The notes: generated by a model not told the origin, from the letters alone. 64,000 nucleotides of DNA from Oscillospiraceae bacterium (GCA_014799385.1 JAAVIC010000001.1:172683-236682), one strand, 5' to 3'; shown: positions 35,484-45,395, numbered from the stretch's first letter. Numbers and translations are program-made.

Positions 35484-36979
35484 TACTGAAACGCCTCCTC
35501 ATTTTTATAAGATCCGGTATTACGGAACGTAATAAGCGATACAAATGCCAGAACAACGAACACCAAGATACCGATAGTTGCGGCATAGTTATAGTCGCGG
35601 GAGTTTACAGTCAGCTTGTAGAGCCACGTTATCAGCAAGTCGGTCTTACCTGCCTGATAGTAATCAAGCGTTTCGGGACCGCCGCCGGACAGGAAGAAGA
35701 TGACATTGAAGTTGTTGATGTTACCCGTGAACTGTGTGATGAGGTACGGTGTGGTTACGTGCAGGATGTACGGCATGGTGATCTGCGTGAACATTACGAC
35801 CGGCGATGCGCCGTCGATTCTTCCCGCCTCGTACAAGTCTTCGGGAATATTCATCAAGATACCCGAAACCATCAGCATGGTGTACGGAATACCTACCCAC
35901 AGGTTTACGAGGATAACCGTAACCTTCGCCCAAACGGGATCAGTAAAGAACGGAAGAGCGTTGCGAATCCAACCCATGGACAGCAGGGTTTCGTTGATCG
36001 GACCGTGAGCCGCCAGGAGGTTTCTCATAATCAGCAGCGAAACGAACTGCGGCACCGCGATGGACATTACGAAGAGGGTTCTGATAAGACCCTTGCACGG
36101 AACGCCCTTTCTGTTGATACCGAGGGCGAGAATGATACCGCCGATATAGTTAAGGAACGTAGCGAATACAGCCCAGATAAGCGTCCATCCGAGCAAATTC
36201 CAGAACGTTTTACCAAGCGGAAGGTTGGAGTTCATCAATGTACCGAAGTTATTCAGCCCTACCCAGGTGAACAGGTTTCCGGGAACCTGGTGCTTAGCGT
36301 CATAGTTGGTAAACGCCAGGCAAATCATATAAATCAGCGGGGTAATGGTGAACAACAGAATACCGAAAATCGGCAGGAACATCAACGTCTTGTGGAATCC
36401 GCCGTCAAGCAGATGCTTGATATCATCGATGAACTTCGGAGGCTTATGATTGGTGGATTTGCATTCATCCGCATAAGCCGAGGACTTAATGTTCGCGACA
36501 TACATACAAATGAACGCAATGGTAATGATGATGCTGAATATACCATACAGCAAGATCAACATCGAGTTATCGTAAACATCGCGATAGCGGTAAACGCCGT
36601 AAACCTCATCGAAATATCTCTCCATCGGAGTCGTACCGAGATTGCTCAGCTTCATTATATTGCTGAAGCCACTGGTAATCATAAACCAGATGTAGCCGAC
36701 TTCCGCTGCAAGGAAAATCAGTCCCTTGATAAATTGAGCGTGCAAAAGATTGCCCGCGCCCATTATCACATATGAGAGCTTTGTTCCGATCGAGCCTTGC
36801 ACAAGCGTTTTTCCATACCACGCAAAGCCGCGTCCTATCATCTTGAAGAACCCTGCAACAGCCTTGGGGATCGAGCAGAAGAAATTCGCGATGCCTTTAC
36901 CAATACCGGCGAAGAACAATCCGATTTTGATAAAGAATCTCTGATACCACGGCATAGCATAATAGTCCAGATTTGTCAT
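35483..36979 (-). CDS. malF: Maltodextrin ABC transporter permease MalF
   Basis: A 498-residue permease, longer than most because of an amphipathic N-terminal region with Phe/Gly-rich segments (about 8-60) and two additional membrane segments before the six-segment core. The EAA loop is seen as EAGRIDGASPVVMFTQITMP. Two nearby ATGs are possible; the one at 36979 has GGGAGG at 8-nt spacing, while the ATG 6 nt upstream would be too close. It ends overlapping malG by one base. Confidence 0.94.
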   Translation of the reverse strand: MTNLDYYAMPWYQRFFIKIGLFFAGIGKGIANFFCSIPKAVAGFFKMIGRGFAWYGKTLVQGSIGTKLSYVIMGAGNLLHAQFIKGLIFLAAEVGYIWFMITSGFSNIMKLSNLGTTPMERYFDEVYGVYRYRDVYDNSMLILLYGIFSIIITIAFICMYVANIKSSAYADECKSTNHKPPKFIDDIKHLLDGGFHKTLMFLPIFGILLFTITPLIYMICLAFTNYDAKHQVPGNLFTWVGLNNFGTLMNSNLPLGKTFWNLLGWTLIWAVFATFLNYIGGIILALGINRKGVPCKGLIRTLFVMSIAVPQFVSLLIMRNLLAAHGPINETLLSMGWIRNALPFFTDPVWAKVTVILVNLWVGIPYTMLMVSGILMNIPEDLYEAGRIDGASPVVMFTQITMPYILHVTTPYLITQFTGNINNFNVIFFLSGGGPETLDYYQAGKTDLLITWLYKLTVNSRDYNYAATIGILVFVVLAFVSLITFRNTGSYKNEEAFQ

Positions 36980-37101
36980 TGCCATAACCTCCCATTTATT
37001 TAATTTTACGCTTCTTGCAGTTTCCATACGTCCGGCTCGTACGGGATTTCCGCGGATTCTGTCGATTCCGCGCCGGAAATATCGAAACTGCAAAAAGCCA
37101 A

Positions 37102-37145
37102 ATTCCATTTTCGCGGACAGTTTTTCGACTGTCCGCGATGGAATT
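37102..37145 (-). promoter_or_regulatory. Strong hairpin between malE and malF
   Basis: AATTCCAT plus CGCGGACAGT pair with ACTGTCCGCG plus ATGGAATT. No long T-run follows. It probably lowers downstream expression or protects the malE mRNA end, as intercistronic hairpins do in other mal operons. Confidence 0.75.
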
Positions 37146-37193
37146 AGTTATAACGATTTAATCGTTAGCTTTAGCTATTTGCTGTTGAGAGAA

Positions 37194-38507
37194 TTAGCTG
37201 CTGAGACCGCCTGCGGTGATCTGGCTAACAGCCTCGTCCATCTTCTCCTTGATGTTGTCCTTGGTGATGGTTGTGCCGATATTGTCCAATACGCCGGACA
37301 TAACGGTCCAGTACTCACCCATGCTGCCTGCCTGGAGGTTGGTGAACGAGCACTGAGCCGCGTTAGCAGCAACTGCAGGGTTGGAAGCAAGAGCAGCGGA
37401 ATCCGCAGCAAGCTCCTTGTTTGTGGGAGAGTCGGAGATCTCATCGAATCTTACCTTCTGGCTTTCCTTGTTGGTGAGGAAGTCAGCGAGGTCAGCCGCA
37501 GTGATCGGGAACTCAGAACCTGCCTTAACGCCCATAGCGTTGTACTGCGAGAAGCCGCCGAGCTGAACCTCGGTACCATCGATAGTAGCCTTCGGAAGGA
37601 TTGTAGCAGCGTAGTTCTCACCAAGAGCCTCCTGGTACTCAGCAGCCTTCCAAGTACCGGTTACGCATGCACCGATCTTGCCCTCCTTGAACAGCTGACC
37701 ATACATGTTCTCCATCTCGTCCTTATCGGGGCAGAACTTAGAATTAGCAAACAGGTCTACCATATAGTTAGCAGCCTTCATACCTGCCTCGCTGTTGAAG
37801 TCGCAAATAACGGGGTCGCTACCGGTCAGAGTGCAGCCCATGGGGAAGAACAACATAGGAGTGTACCAGGTGTTCTTCAGCGGAATGCAAACATTGTATT
37901 GAACATCGCCGCCAAGATCCTTAGAAACCATTGTGTCAAGGCTCTTAACCTCATCCTCAGTAAACTTGCTCTTATCGTAGTACAGGATATAGGTCTTGGA
38001 GTTTACAGGGTAACCGTAAAGCTCATCGCCAACGGTTACAGACTTAGAAGACTCCTCAAGGTTTCTGTCGATGATGGTCTGCTTGTTTCTGGTAACGGGA
38101 GCGATAACGCCTGCGTCAACCATAGCCTCGGTGTGGTCGGGAGAGAAGAAGAATACGTCAGCCGCATTGTCCTTATCCTTGATGATCTCGTCCTTCGCAG
38201 CATCGCCGCCTACTACGCCGTAGGTGAACTCGATGTTCTGGTCGGGGTGAGCTGCCTTAAACTCCTCGCAGAGCTTTTCAACCATAGCCTTCTCCTCGGA
38301 AGGATACCAAACCTTGAGCTTAACGTCCTTCTCGGGGTTCTCGGTAGCAGCGGGAGTAGAGCCGTTGTTGTCGTTGCTGGTCGAACCGTTGTTGCCGGCG
38401 GGGCTGTTGTCGCCGCCGCTGCTGGTGTTGTCATTGTTACAGCCCGCGAGCATAGTTCCAACGAGAGCAACCGATGTGATTGCTGCCAAAATCTTTCTGA
38501 TCTTCAT
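37194..38507 (-). CDS. malE: Maltodextrin-binding lipoprotein MalE
   Basis: The extracellular solute-binding protein of the ABC importer, 437 residues. The signal peptide ends at LAGC (lipid-modified Cys), followed by a Asn/Ser/Gly-rich linker (about 24-50) and a family 1 substrate-binding fold (VKLKVWYPSEEKAMVEKLCEEF onward). An in-frame TTG 15 nt upstream is part of the ribosome site; the ATG at 38507 follows GGAGGA. It is the first operon gene, with a near-perfect promoter. Confidence 0.95.
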   Translation of the reverse strand: MKIRKILAAITSVALVGTMLAGCNNDNTSSGGDNSPAGNNGSTSNDNNGSTPAATENPEKDVKLKVWYPSEEKAMVEKLCEEFKAAHPDQNIEFTYGVVGGDAAKDEIIKDKDNAADVFFFSPDHTEAMVDAGVIAPVTRNKQTIIDRNLEESSKSVTVGDELYGYPVNSKTYILYYDKSKFTEDEVKSLDTMVSKDLGGDVQYNVCIPLKNTWYTPMLFFPMGCTLTGSDPVICDFNSEAGMKAANYMVDLFANSKFCPDKDEMENMYGQLFKEGKIGACVTGTWKAAEYQEALGENYAATILPKATIDGTEVQLGGFSQYNAMGVKAGSEFPITAADLADFLTNKESQKVRFDEISDSPTNKELAADSAALASNPAVAANAAQCSFTNLQAGSMGEYWTVMSGVLDNIGTTITKDNIKEKMDEAVSQITAGGLSS

Positions 38508-38681
38508 GAATAGTTCCTCCAAAATTTGAGTTATTTTTCTTCGGGAAAACCCGAAACATTTTCTTGCCCCGATGCAAGCCGCCCGCCTTTATACGCTCGG
38601 CGGACCGCGAAAAATATCGAAGCATATTCAGCTTTACAGACTCCGAAAAATTGCAGACTTTTCCGCATGTCTGTAATTAAC

Positions 38682-38710
38682 ATTATACCAACAAAATTAA
38701 ATTTTGTCAA
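38682..38710 (-). promoter_or_regulatory. Consensus promoter of the mal operon
   Basis: On the minus strand TTGACA-N17-TATAAT, about 175 nt before malE. No L element is present. Confidence 0.92.
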
Positions 38711-38807
38711 GGGATTCCGTATGATTTTTTTAGCGTTTAGGGAATTTTCGGGATTTTTTCGGCATTTTTCCCAACATTTCGGCAAAACTTTTGTGAATTT
38801 TACCCAA

Positions 38808-38864
38808 CAATTTGGTGAAAACGCGTGAAATCTACTTCACTTCTTCGTCATTTTCACCAAATTG
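38808..38864. promoter_or_regulatory. 14-bp inverted repeat upstream of the mal promoter
   Basis: CAATTTGGTGAAAA and TTTTCACCAAATTG are separated by 29 nt. It could be a pair of operator half-sites for a maltose regulator or the transcription end of glgP. A related palindrome, TTTGGTGA.TAT.TCGCCAAA, lies near 43438-43457 upstream of malQ. Confidence 0.55.
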
Positions 38865-38913
38865 GCTTGTTGCTTTTGGGCAATGCCGCCGAATCCTCTA
38901 ACAGCTTAAACGC

Positions 38914-41274
38914 TCACACCTCATTAATATGCCAAATCTCCTTAGCATATTCGGCAATCGTGCGGTCGGAGCTGAACTTGCCTGCGCTGCACATATTCAG
39001 CCAGCACTTCTTAGCAAACTCAACCTCGTTCTTGTAATCATAAAGAGCCTTCAGCTTGGTATCAACATAGCTCTTGAGGTCGCCGATGAGGTAGTAATTA
39101 TCGGCTCTGTGCCAGCTTGCGCCCTCCATCAGCGAGAAGTACAGCTCTCTGAACGCGCCCGTGCCGCCGTCGGAAAGCGTTCCGTCGATAAGCGTGTTGA
39201 GTACGCGCTTGATTTTCGGGTCGCCCTCGGAAACGTCGCGCGGAACGTAATTCGGCATAATGCGGTCAAGCTCTTCAACGGTCGCGCCGAAGATATACTC
39301 GTTCTCCTTGCCTGCCTCCTCGGCGATTTCGATGTTCGCGCCGTCCAACGTACCGAGCGTAACCGCGCCGTTGAGCATCAGCTTCATATTGCCCGTGCCG
39401 GAAGCCTCTGTGCCCGCCGTGGAGATCTGCTCGGAAATATCCGCCGCCGCAACCAGTTTCTCCGCATAGGATACGCGGTAGTTGCTTACGAAAATTACCT
39501 GCAGCTTGTCGCGTGTCTCGGGATCGGAGTTCACCAGCTTTGCGATTTCGCCGATGTACTTGATTACGCCCTTTGCGCGGTAATATCCCGGTGCAGCCTT
39601 CGCGCCAAAAATGAACGTTGTCGGTGTGAAGTCCTTGAGGTTGCCGTCCTTGATTTCGTAATATAAATAAAGTATAGAGAACGCGTTAAGGAGCTGTCTC
39701 TTGTACTCGTGCAGACGCTTGATCTGAATATCGAAGATAGACTTCGGGTTGATTTTGATACCCTCGGACTTCTCGATGAAATCGGTAAGCTGCTGCTTTT
39801 TGGTGTTCTTTATCTCGATGAAGCGGCGCATTACGCCCTCATCGTCCGCGAATTTCTTAAGGTTGGCGAGCTGCGACAGGTCGGTGATCCAGCTCTCATT
39901 GCCCAACAGCTCGGTAATCAGCGCGGAAAGCTCGCGGTTGCACAACGCAAGCCATCTTCTCTGGGTGATACCGTTGGTCTTGTTCTGGAAACGCTCGGGG
40001 TAAAGCTCATACCAGCTCTTAAGTACCGTGGTTTTCAGCAGTTCGCTGTGGATTGCCGCAACGCCGTTTACATAAGTCGAGCCGAACACCGCGATATTCG
40101 CCATATGAACTGTGTTGTTCTTGATAAGACGCATTTCGGCGCGCTTCTCTTCGGGAACGTTCTTAGCGTGCATTTCCGACTCGAATGCCTCGTTCAGCAT
40201 TATAATAACCTTGTACACATCGGGAACTACCTTCTCCACGAGCCAACTAGCCCACTTTTCGAGAGCCTCCTGCATGATGGTGTGGTTGGTGTAATTGAAC
40301 ACCTTGCGCGCAGCCTCGAATGCCTTGTCGAACGACCAGCCCTCGTCCTTCATCATCACGCGGATAAACTCCGGCAGCGCGATTACGGGGTGGGTATCGT
40401 TCATCTGAATGCAGTTGTAGTCCGCGAAGTTATCCATTGTGCCGAAGTTCGCCTTGTGCTTGCGGATAAGGTCTGCGACAGCCGCCGCCGAGAAGAAATA
40501 CTCCTGTTTCAGACGGAGAATCTTGCCCTGCTCGGTTTCATCGTTCGGATACAGAACGCGGGAAATATCCTCGGCAATGCGCTTTTTCTCGCCCGATTCC
40601 GCGAACTTTCCGCGGTTGAACAAATCGAAATCGAACTCATCGTTGGTTTCAGCCTGCCACAAACGCAGAGTGCCGACATTTTCCGTGCCGTAGCCGATAG
40701 TCGGGTAATCATACGGAACAGCGTTCACATCGCCGTCGGCGAAGTGAATCACAACGGTTTCCTGTTCGCGGCGGATAGACCACGGGTCGCCGAATCTCTG
40801 CCAGTCATCGGCAGTCTCTGTCTGGAAACCGTCCTTGATAGCCTGCTTGAACAGACCGTACTTATAGCGGATTCCGTAGCCGTCCAGCGGCAGGTTCAGC
40901 GTTGCCGCACTATCCAGGAAGCACGCGGCGAGACGTCCCAGACCGCCGTTTCCGAGAGCGGCGTCCTCAACGTCCTCAAAAGCGGAAATATCCGCACCAA
41001 GCTCTTTAAGTACGCTCTGAGCATCCTCAAGCAGACCGAGGCAGAGCAGGTTATTATACACCGCTCTTCCCACGAGGAACTCCATCGACAGGTAGCTTGC
41101 CTTGCGCACCTTATCGTGCGCGACGCGGCTCTTATCCCACATCGGAGCTATCTCCTCCATCACCAGCTTGGAAACCGCGCAGTGGAGCTGATTTGCGTCC
41201 AAATCCTTTACCTCTGCCCGATACTCTTTAGCGCACAACGCGCTGAGCTTTTCCTTAAAATTCTCAATCTTCAT
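38914..41274 (-). CDS. glgP: Glycogen/maltodextrin phosphorylase
   Basis: Releases glucose 1-phosphate from alpha-1,4-glucans with pyridoxal phosphate. The 786 residues match GT35 enzymes: the N-terminal YLSMEFLVGR, the LGNGGLGRLAACFLDS glycine loop, and the PLP-lysine region EASGTGNMKLMLNGA followed by TLDGANIEI. Its length and lack of the mammalian regulatory sites fit bacterial enzymes. It works with MalQ and PulA on maltodextrins or stored glycogen. It is preceded by an L element and a P unit. Confidence 0.97.
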   Translation of the reverse strand: MKIENFKEKLSALCAKEYRAEVKDLDANQLHCAVSKLVMEEIAPMWDKSRVAHDKVRKASYLSMEFLVGRAVYNNLLCLGLLEDAQSVLKELGADISAFEDVEDAALGNGGLGRLAACFLDSAATLNLPLDGYGIRYKYGLFKQAIKDGFQTETADDWQRFGDPWSIRREQETVVIHFADGDVNAVPYDYPTIGYGTENVGTLRLWQAETNDEFDFDLFNRGKFAESGEKKRIAEDISRVLYPNDETEQGKILRLKQEYFFSAAAVADLIRKHKANFGTMDNFADYNCIQMNDTHPVIALPEFIRVMMKDEGWSFDKAFEAARKVFNYTNHTIMQEALEKWASWLVEKVVPDVYKVIIMLNEAFESEMHAKNVPEEKRAEMRLIKNNTVHMANIAVFGSTYVNGVAAIHSELLKTTVLKSWYELYPERFQNKTNGITQRRWLALCNRELSALITELLGNESWITDLSQLANLKKFADDEGVMRRFIEIKNTKKQQLTDFIEKSEGIKINPKSIFDIQIKRLHEYKRQLLNAFSILYLYYEIKDGNLKDFTPTTFIFGAKAAPGYYRAKGVIKYIGEIAKLVNSDPETRDKLQVIFVSNYRVSYAEKLVAAADISEQISTAGTEASGTGNMKLMLNGAVTLGTLDGANIEIAEEAGKENEYIFGATVEELDRIMPNYVPRDVSEGDPKIKRVLNTLIDGTLSDGGTGAFRELYFSLMEGASWHRADNYYLIGDLKSYVDTKLKALYDYKNEVEFAKKCWLNMCSAGKFSSDRTIAEYAKEIWHINEV

Positions 41275-41295
41275 AAAAAACTCCTTATCTTAATG

Positions 41296-41407
41296 GCAAA
41301 TTCAAAACCGCGCTCTTGAAATGCCGCTTTGCGGCATTTCAAGAGTGCTCGCTTCACGTCACACTGCACGCTGCGCGTGCAGTGCGCCGCTTGCGTTTTG
41401 AATTTGC
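41296..41407 (-). repeat. L element before glgP
   Basis: Outer stem GCAAATTCAAAAC/GTTTTGAATTTGC. Arms CTCTTGAAATGCCGC and CACTGCACGC are almost identical to those of the SPFH copy. Confidence 0.87.
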
Positions 41408-41431
41408 ACTAGTCACCAAACACTTGTTTTG

Positions 41432-41460
41432 GTTATAACGCTCTAATCTCGTGCCGCCAA
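41432..41460 (-). promoter_or_regulatory. P unit before glgP
   Basis: On the minus strand TTGGCG-N17-TATAAC. Confidence 0.62.
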
Positions 41461-41499
41461 TGCGCGGCTTTGGATTGAACGCGCTAAGCCTGCGCCCCG

Positions 41500-41560
41500 A
41501 TAGGCACAACTTTCCCGAGACGAAACAGGAAAAAGGGGCGGGACTTTTACGTCCCTAGGG
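41500..41560 (-). repeat. A element remnant, copy 4
   Basis: Only both ends of A remain (GATAGGCACAACTTTC and GACTTTTACGTCCCTAGGG); the polypyrimidine centre is deleted. A D element follows. Confidence 0.65.
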
Positions 41561-41650
41561 TTGCTGAGCATTTCTCGCGCAGCGAGAAATGCAAAGGCTT
41601 GGCAACAACGCTCTGCGCCGTAGGCGCAGTTAGCGTTGTCCAAGACTTAG
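41561..41650. repeat. D element, copy 1 (overlaps malQ 3' end)
   Basis: Two hairpins: GCATTTCTCGC/GCGAGAAATGC, and CTTGG.AACAACGCT/AGCGTTGT.CAAG with GCGCC/GGCGC at its tip. It ends in CAAGACTTAG. It supplies the last codons and stop of malQ. Confidence 0.84.
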
Positions 41651-43135
41651 CCCACGTGCGAATCTGTTGGAAAGCTTTGTCAGCTTCAACAGCCATTCCG
41701 CGTTCTTATCGGACAAGTCCTCCTCGGTCGCTCTCCACCGCCAGTTATTGCCGCCGAGCGTTGAAGGCACATTGATTCGCGCCTCCGTGCCGTAGCCGCA
41801 CAGCTCCTGAATCGTGGTCATCGCAATGTCCGCGATACTCGTCCAACCGAGCTTTATAAACGCGCGCGGAATATCCTTGTCGTCCTCAACCCCGAGATAC
41901 TCGCGGCAGAAATCCAGCGAATCCTCGTCCGCCGTTGATACCCAACCCGCAACGGTGTCGTTGTCGTGTGTCGCGGTGTACGTAAGGCAGTTTGTGGAAG
42001 TGAAATTCTGCGGCAGAAACTCGCTGTTGCCCTTGGGGTCGAACGCAAATTCCAGAACTTTCATTCCGGGGTATCCGCATTGGCTCAGCAACAGACGCAC
42101 CGCCGGTGTTATGATACCCAAATCCTCGGCGATAATACCGCCCTCGCCGGTTTTCTCTTTGATTACCTCAAACAGCGGATATTTCGGACCCTCGCACCAC
42201 TTTCCGTTACGCGCGGTGGTATCGCCGAACGGAATCGCGTAATAGCTGTTAAACCCGATGAAATGGTCGATTCTGACAATATCGTAAATTTTCTTTGCGA
42301 ACGACATACGTCCTACCCACCAACGGAAATTCTCCTCTTTCATCTTGTCCCAATCGTAAATGGGATTGCCCCACAACTGACCGTCCTTTGAGAACCCATC
42401 GGGCGGGAATCCCGCTACCACGATCGGATTCAGATCCTTATCAAGCTGGAACAGCTCCGGCTCGCACCAAACGTCCGCGCTGTCGAGAGCGCAATAAATC
42501 GGAATATCGCCGATGATCTCGATTCCGTTGTCATTCGCGTACTTCTTGAGCTTTTCCCACTGTTCAAAGAACTTGAACTGCAAAAAGCAGTAGAAATCCA
42601 TATCCTCGGCATATTTCGCCTCGGCTTCGGCAACGGCTTTCGGTTCGCGGCGGCGGATAGGTTCTTCCCACTCGCCCCACGCTTTGCCGCCGTGAGCGTC
42701 CTTAAGCGCCATAAACAGCGAATAATCGCCCAGCCACGGATTCTCCTCCAAAAACTTCGCGTAATCCGCGCTCCTTGCCTTTGAAAAACGCCCGTAAGCC
42801 TTGCGCATTACCGCATAGAAGTTATCATACATTGTCGAGTAATCCACATAGCGCGGGCTTTCGCTCCACTTGACCTCCGCATACTCGCTCCGCTCAAGAA
42901 GCCCTTCCTTTTCAAGAACTTCAAGACTGATGAAATACGGATTGCCCGCGTAGATTGAAAAACTCTGATACGGAGAATCTCCGTAGCTCGTCTGCGACAG
43001 TGGCAAAATCTGCCAAACGCTTTGTCCGCTTTTCACAAGGAAATCCACAAAATCATACGCTTCCTTGCCCATAGTTCCTATACCATAGGCATTCGGCAGC
43101 GATGAGATGTGCATTAAAATTCCGCTTTTTCTCAT
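41630..43135 (-). CDS. malQ: 4-alpha-glucanotransferase (amylomaltase)
   Basis: Transfers glucan segments between maltodextrins, lengthening them for phosphorylase. The 501-residue GH77 protein has GDIPIYCALDSADVW, RIDHFIGFNSYYAIP (nucleophile Asp), AEDLGIITPAVRLL (acid Glu) and THDNDT. The first ATG with AAGGAG is at 43135; the longer upstream frame runs through an L element. The C-terminus is odd: after the normal LLKLTKLSNRFARG the last residues LSLGQR and the stop codon come from repeat element D, so a few native residues were probably replaced. Confidence 0.95.
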   Translation of the reverse strand: MRKSGILMHISSLPNAYGIGTMGKEAYDFVDFLVKSGQSVWQILPLSQTSYGDSPYQSFSIYAGNPYFISLEVLEKEGLLERSEYAEVKWSESPRYVDYSTMYDNFYAVMRKAYGRFSKARSADYAKFLEENPWLGDYSLFMALKDAHGGKAWGEWEEPIRRREPKAVAEAEAKYAEDMDFYCFLQFKFFEQWEKLKKYANDNGIEIIGDIPIYCALDSADVWCEPELFQLDKDLNPIVVAGFPPDGFSKDGQLWGNPIYDWDKMKEENFRWWVGRMSFAKKIYDIVRIDHFIGFNSYYAIPFGDTTARNGKWCEGPKYPLFEVIKEKTGEGGIIAEDLGIITPAVRLLLSQCGYPGMKVLEFAFDPKGNSEFLPQNFTSTNCLTYTATHDNDTVAGWVSTADEDSLDFCREYLGVEDDKDIPRAFIKLGWTSIADIAMTTIQELCGYGTEARINVPSTLGGNNWRWRATEEDLSDKNAEWLLKLTKLSNRFARGLSLGQR

Positions 43136-43156
43136 AATCTTCTCCTTATTTTGATG

Positions 43157-43264
43157 GCAAATCCGAAAACGTGCAGATGAAATCCGCTGCGCGGATTTCA
43201 TCTGCACTTGCCGAGCGCGAAAGCTCCGCTTCGCTGCGCTTCCGCGCTCGCATTTCGGATTTGC
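43157..43264 (-). repeat. L element before malQ
   Basis: Outer stem GCAAATCCGAAA/TTTCGGATTTGC, arms GCAGATGAAATCCGC/GCGGATTTCATCTGC and a GCGCG-based arm like that of the VWA copy. Confidence 0.86.
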
Positions 43265-43486
43265 ACTAATAACCAACAACTTGTTGTGGGCTATAACACG
43301 CCAAATCCGCAACCCGATAGGCTGCTTTTTGATTGTAACTTTATACAAATCTATCTTTTATAATTTTACCATAATTTGTGTATATTTTCAATACTCTTTG
43401 TGCAAGTTTTACGTTTTGCACAACATTTTGAAAAGTTTTTTGGTGATATTCGCCAAATCGGTTGTAAGAATTAATAATCAACCACT

Positions 43487-45250
43487 TCAGCTGCCGCTGG
43501 AAACTATTCCCTTTTCCGCGTCCATTGTTATGGCTGTACCGCTTTTGAGAATCTGAACCGCGTTCTCCGCGCCGATTATAACGGGAATATCGAGTGTCAT
43601 ACCGACAATAACCGCGTGAGAATCGGTCGAATCGTCCTCGGTGATGATTCCCGCAGCGGTCTTGAGTACATTCAGAACCTTATTCGAGGTCTTGTGGATA
43701 ACAAGAATCTGCCCCGCCTCAAAGCGTTCGATTGCCTCTTGCTCATCGTTCGCCACGCAGACGGTAGCGGTCGCCGTGCCTTTGGTCACGCCCGTTCCCG
43801 TCACAAGAACATCGCCCACCATATGCACTTTCATCAGATTGGTAGTACCCGAAACGCCGAGCGGCACGCCCGCCGTGATTACCGCCAAATCGCCGTTTTT
43901 CAGCAGTCCCGCATTGGAAGCCTTTTCCACCGCGTGATGAATCAAGTCATCGGTATTGGTCATCATTTCCTCAGCCATCAGCGGAATCACACCCCACGAG
44001 AGAGCCATCTGCCGCCATGTAACCTCGCTTGTGGTGCACGAAATGATAGGACATTCGGGGCGATAGCGTGAAATCATACGCGCGGTGGTACCCGTTTTAG
44101 TGACCGTGATTATCGCAGTCGCGCCCAAATCCATAGCCGCGCTTACGGTCGCGTGGGAAATCGCCGTGGATACGTTGACATTGGAGCGCGTTTCCAGAGC
44201 GTAGAAGCGTTTCTTGTAATTGATCGCCTTTTCCGTGGTTTCGGCAATCAGAGCCATGGTCTTTACCGCCTCAACGGGGTGCGCGCCCGCGGCGGTCTCG
44301 CCCGAAAGCATAATCGCGGACGTTCCGTCGTAAATCGCGTTTGCGACATCGGTGGTTTCCGCTCTTGTCGGGCGCGGATTGTGAATCATACTCTCCAACA
44401 TCTGCGTGGCGGTGATTACCTGTTTATTCGCGTTATATCCCTTTTTGATAAGCATTTTCTGAATCTGCGGAATCTCCTCAAACGGAATTTCCACGCCCAT
44501 ATCGCCGCGCGCGACCATAATTCCGTCCGAAACGCGGAGAATCTCGTCAATATTCTTTACGCCCTCGCCGTTCTCGATTTTGGAGATTATGCGAATATCG
44601 GGTCTGCCCTCTTCCTCGAGGATTTTCCGAACCGCCACAACATCGTCCGCGCAGGTGACGAACGAAGCCGCCACGAAGTCATAACTCTCCCGCGCGGCAA
44701 AGCGGATATCCGAAATATCCACCTCGGAAAGATACGGCATAGACAGCTTTACCCCGGGAATGTTCACGCCCTTGTTATTTGAGAGAACACCGCCGTTCAG
44801 CACGGTGCAGACGATTTCAGCCGTGCCGTCCGAGTTGCGGACAATATCCGTACAGCGGATAATAACGTTTCCGTCATCAATCAATATGCGCGTGCCGACC
44901 TCAATATCATTTGGGAGATTCTTATAAGTAACCGAAACGCGCGAGCTGTCGCCCTCGATGTCGGCGGTAGTCAGCACAAAGCTGTCGCCCGTCTTGATTT
45001 CAACCTTTTTGTCGCCCTTGAACTTCTTCAGGCGCACCTCGGGACCTTTGGTGTCCAACAGCGTCGCAACGGGCTTTCCAAGCTCCTTAGCCACGCGGAC
45101 TACCTGGTCGTGCGTGACCTTGTGGCTCTCGTGAGTGCCGTGCGAGAAATTCTGCCGCGCGACATTCATTCCGTTCTCGATAAGCAGCCGCAGAATCTCG
45201 TCCGACTGCGTGGACGGTCCCAATGTACAAACAATCTTTGTTCTTCTCAT
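43487..45250 (-). CDS. pyk: Pyruvate kinase with C-terminal PEP-utiliser domain
   Basis: Converts phosphoenolpyruvate and ADP to pyruvate and ATP. The 587 residues include the standard kinase (about 1-475) with LDTKGPEVR, MVARGDMGVEIP and the TATQMLESM segment. A mobile PEP-utiliser domain of about 105 residues follows (HKTSNKVLNVLKTAAGIITEDDSTDSHAVIVG), as in Bacillus. It closes the carbon block that supplies glucose phosphates from maltodextrin. A P-L leader lies upstream. Confidence 0.98.
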   Translation of the reverse strand: MRRTKIVCTLGPSTQSDEILRLLIENGMNVARQNFSHGTHESHKVTHDQVVRVAKELGKPVATLLDTKGPEVRLKKFKGDKKVEIKTGDSFVLTTADIEGDSSRVSVTYKNLPNDIEVGTRILIDDGNVIIRCTDIVRNSDGTAEIVCTVLNGGVLSNNKGVNIPGVKLSMPYLSEVDISDIRFAARESYDFVAASFVTCADDVVAVRKILEEEGRPDIRIISKIENGEGVKNIDEILRVSDGIMVARGDMGVEIPFEEIPQIQKMLIKKGYNANKQVITATQMLESMIHNPRPTRAETTDVANAIYDGTSAIMLSGETAAGAHPVEAVKTMALIAETTEKAINYKKRFYALETRSNVNVSTAISHATVSAAMDLGATAIITVTKTGTTARMISRYRPECPIISCTTSEVTWRQMALSWGVIPLMAEEMMTNTDDLIHHAVEKASNAGLLKNGDLAVITAGVPLGVSGTTNLMKVHMVGDVLVTGTGVTKGTATATVCVANDEQEAIERFEAGQILVIHKTSNKVLNVLKTAAGIITEDDSTDSHAVIVGMTLDIPVIIGAENAVQILKSGTAITMDAEKGIVSSGS

Positions 45251-45276
45251 AGCAGTTTTGCCTCCTTATTTAGATA

Positions 45277-45371
45277 GCAAATCCGAAACCGTGCACACCT
45301 GCGGTGTGCACTTGCCTGAGCGTCACGGTTCACGCTGCGCGTGCACCGCGCCGCTCGCATTTCGGATTTGC
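45277..45371 (-). repeat. L element before pyk
   Basis: Outer stem GCAAATCCGAAA/TTTCGGATTTGC. The short arm TGCACACC/GGTGTGCA recurs in the copies at 54450 and 58221. Confidence 0.87.
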
Positions 45372-45395
45372 ACTAGTCACCAATAACTTGTTTTA

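Noticed and set aside
35447..36775. 442-codon plus-strand ORF opposite malF
   Set aside because: It is antisense to a membrane permease; the translation is a mirror of hydrophobic codons and has no domain.
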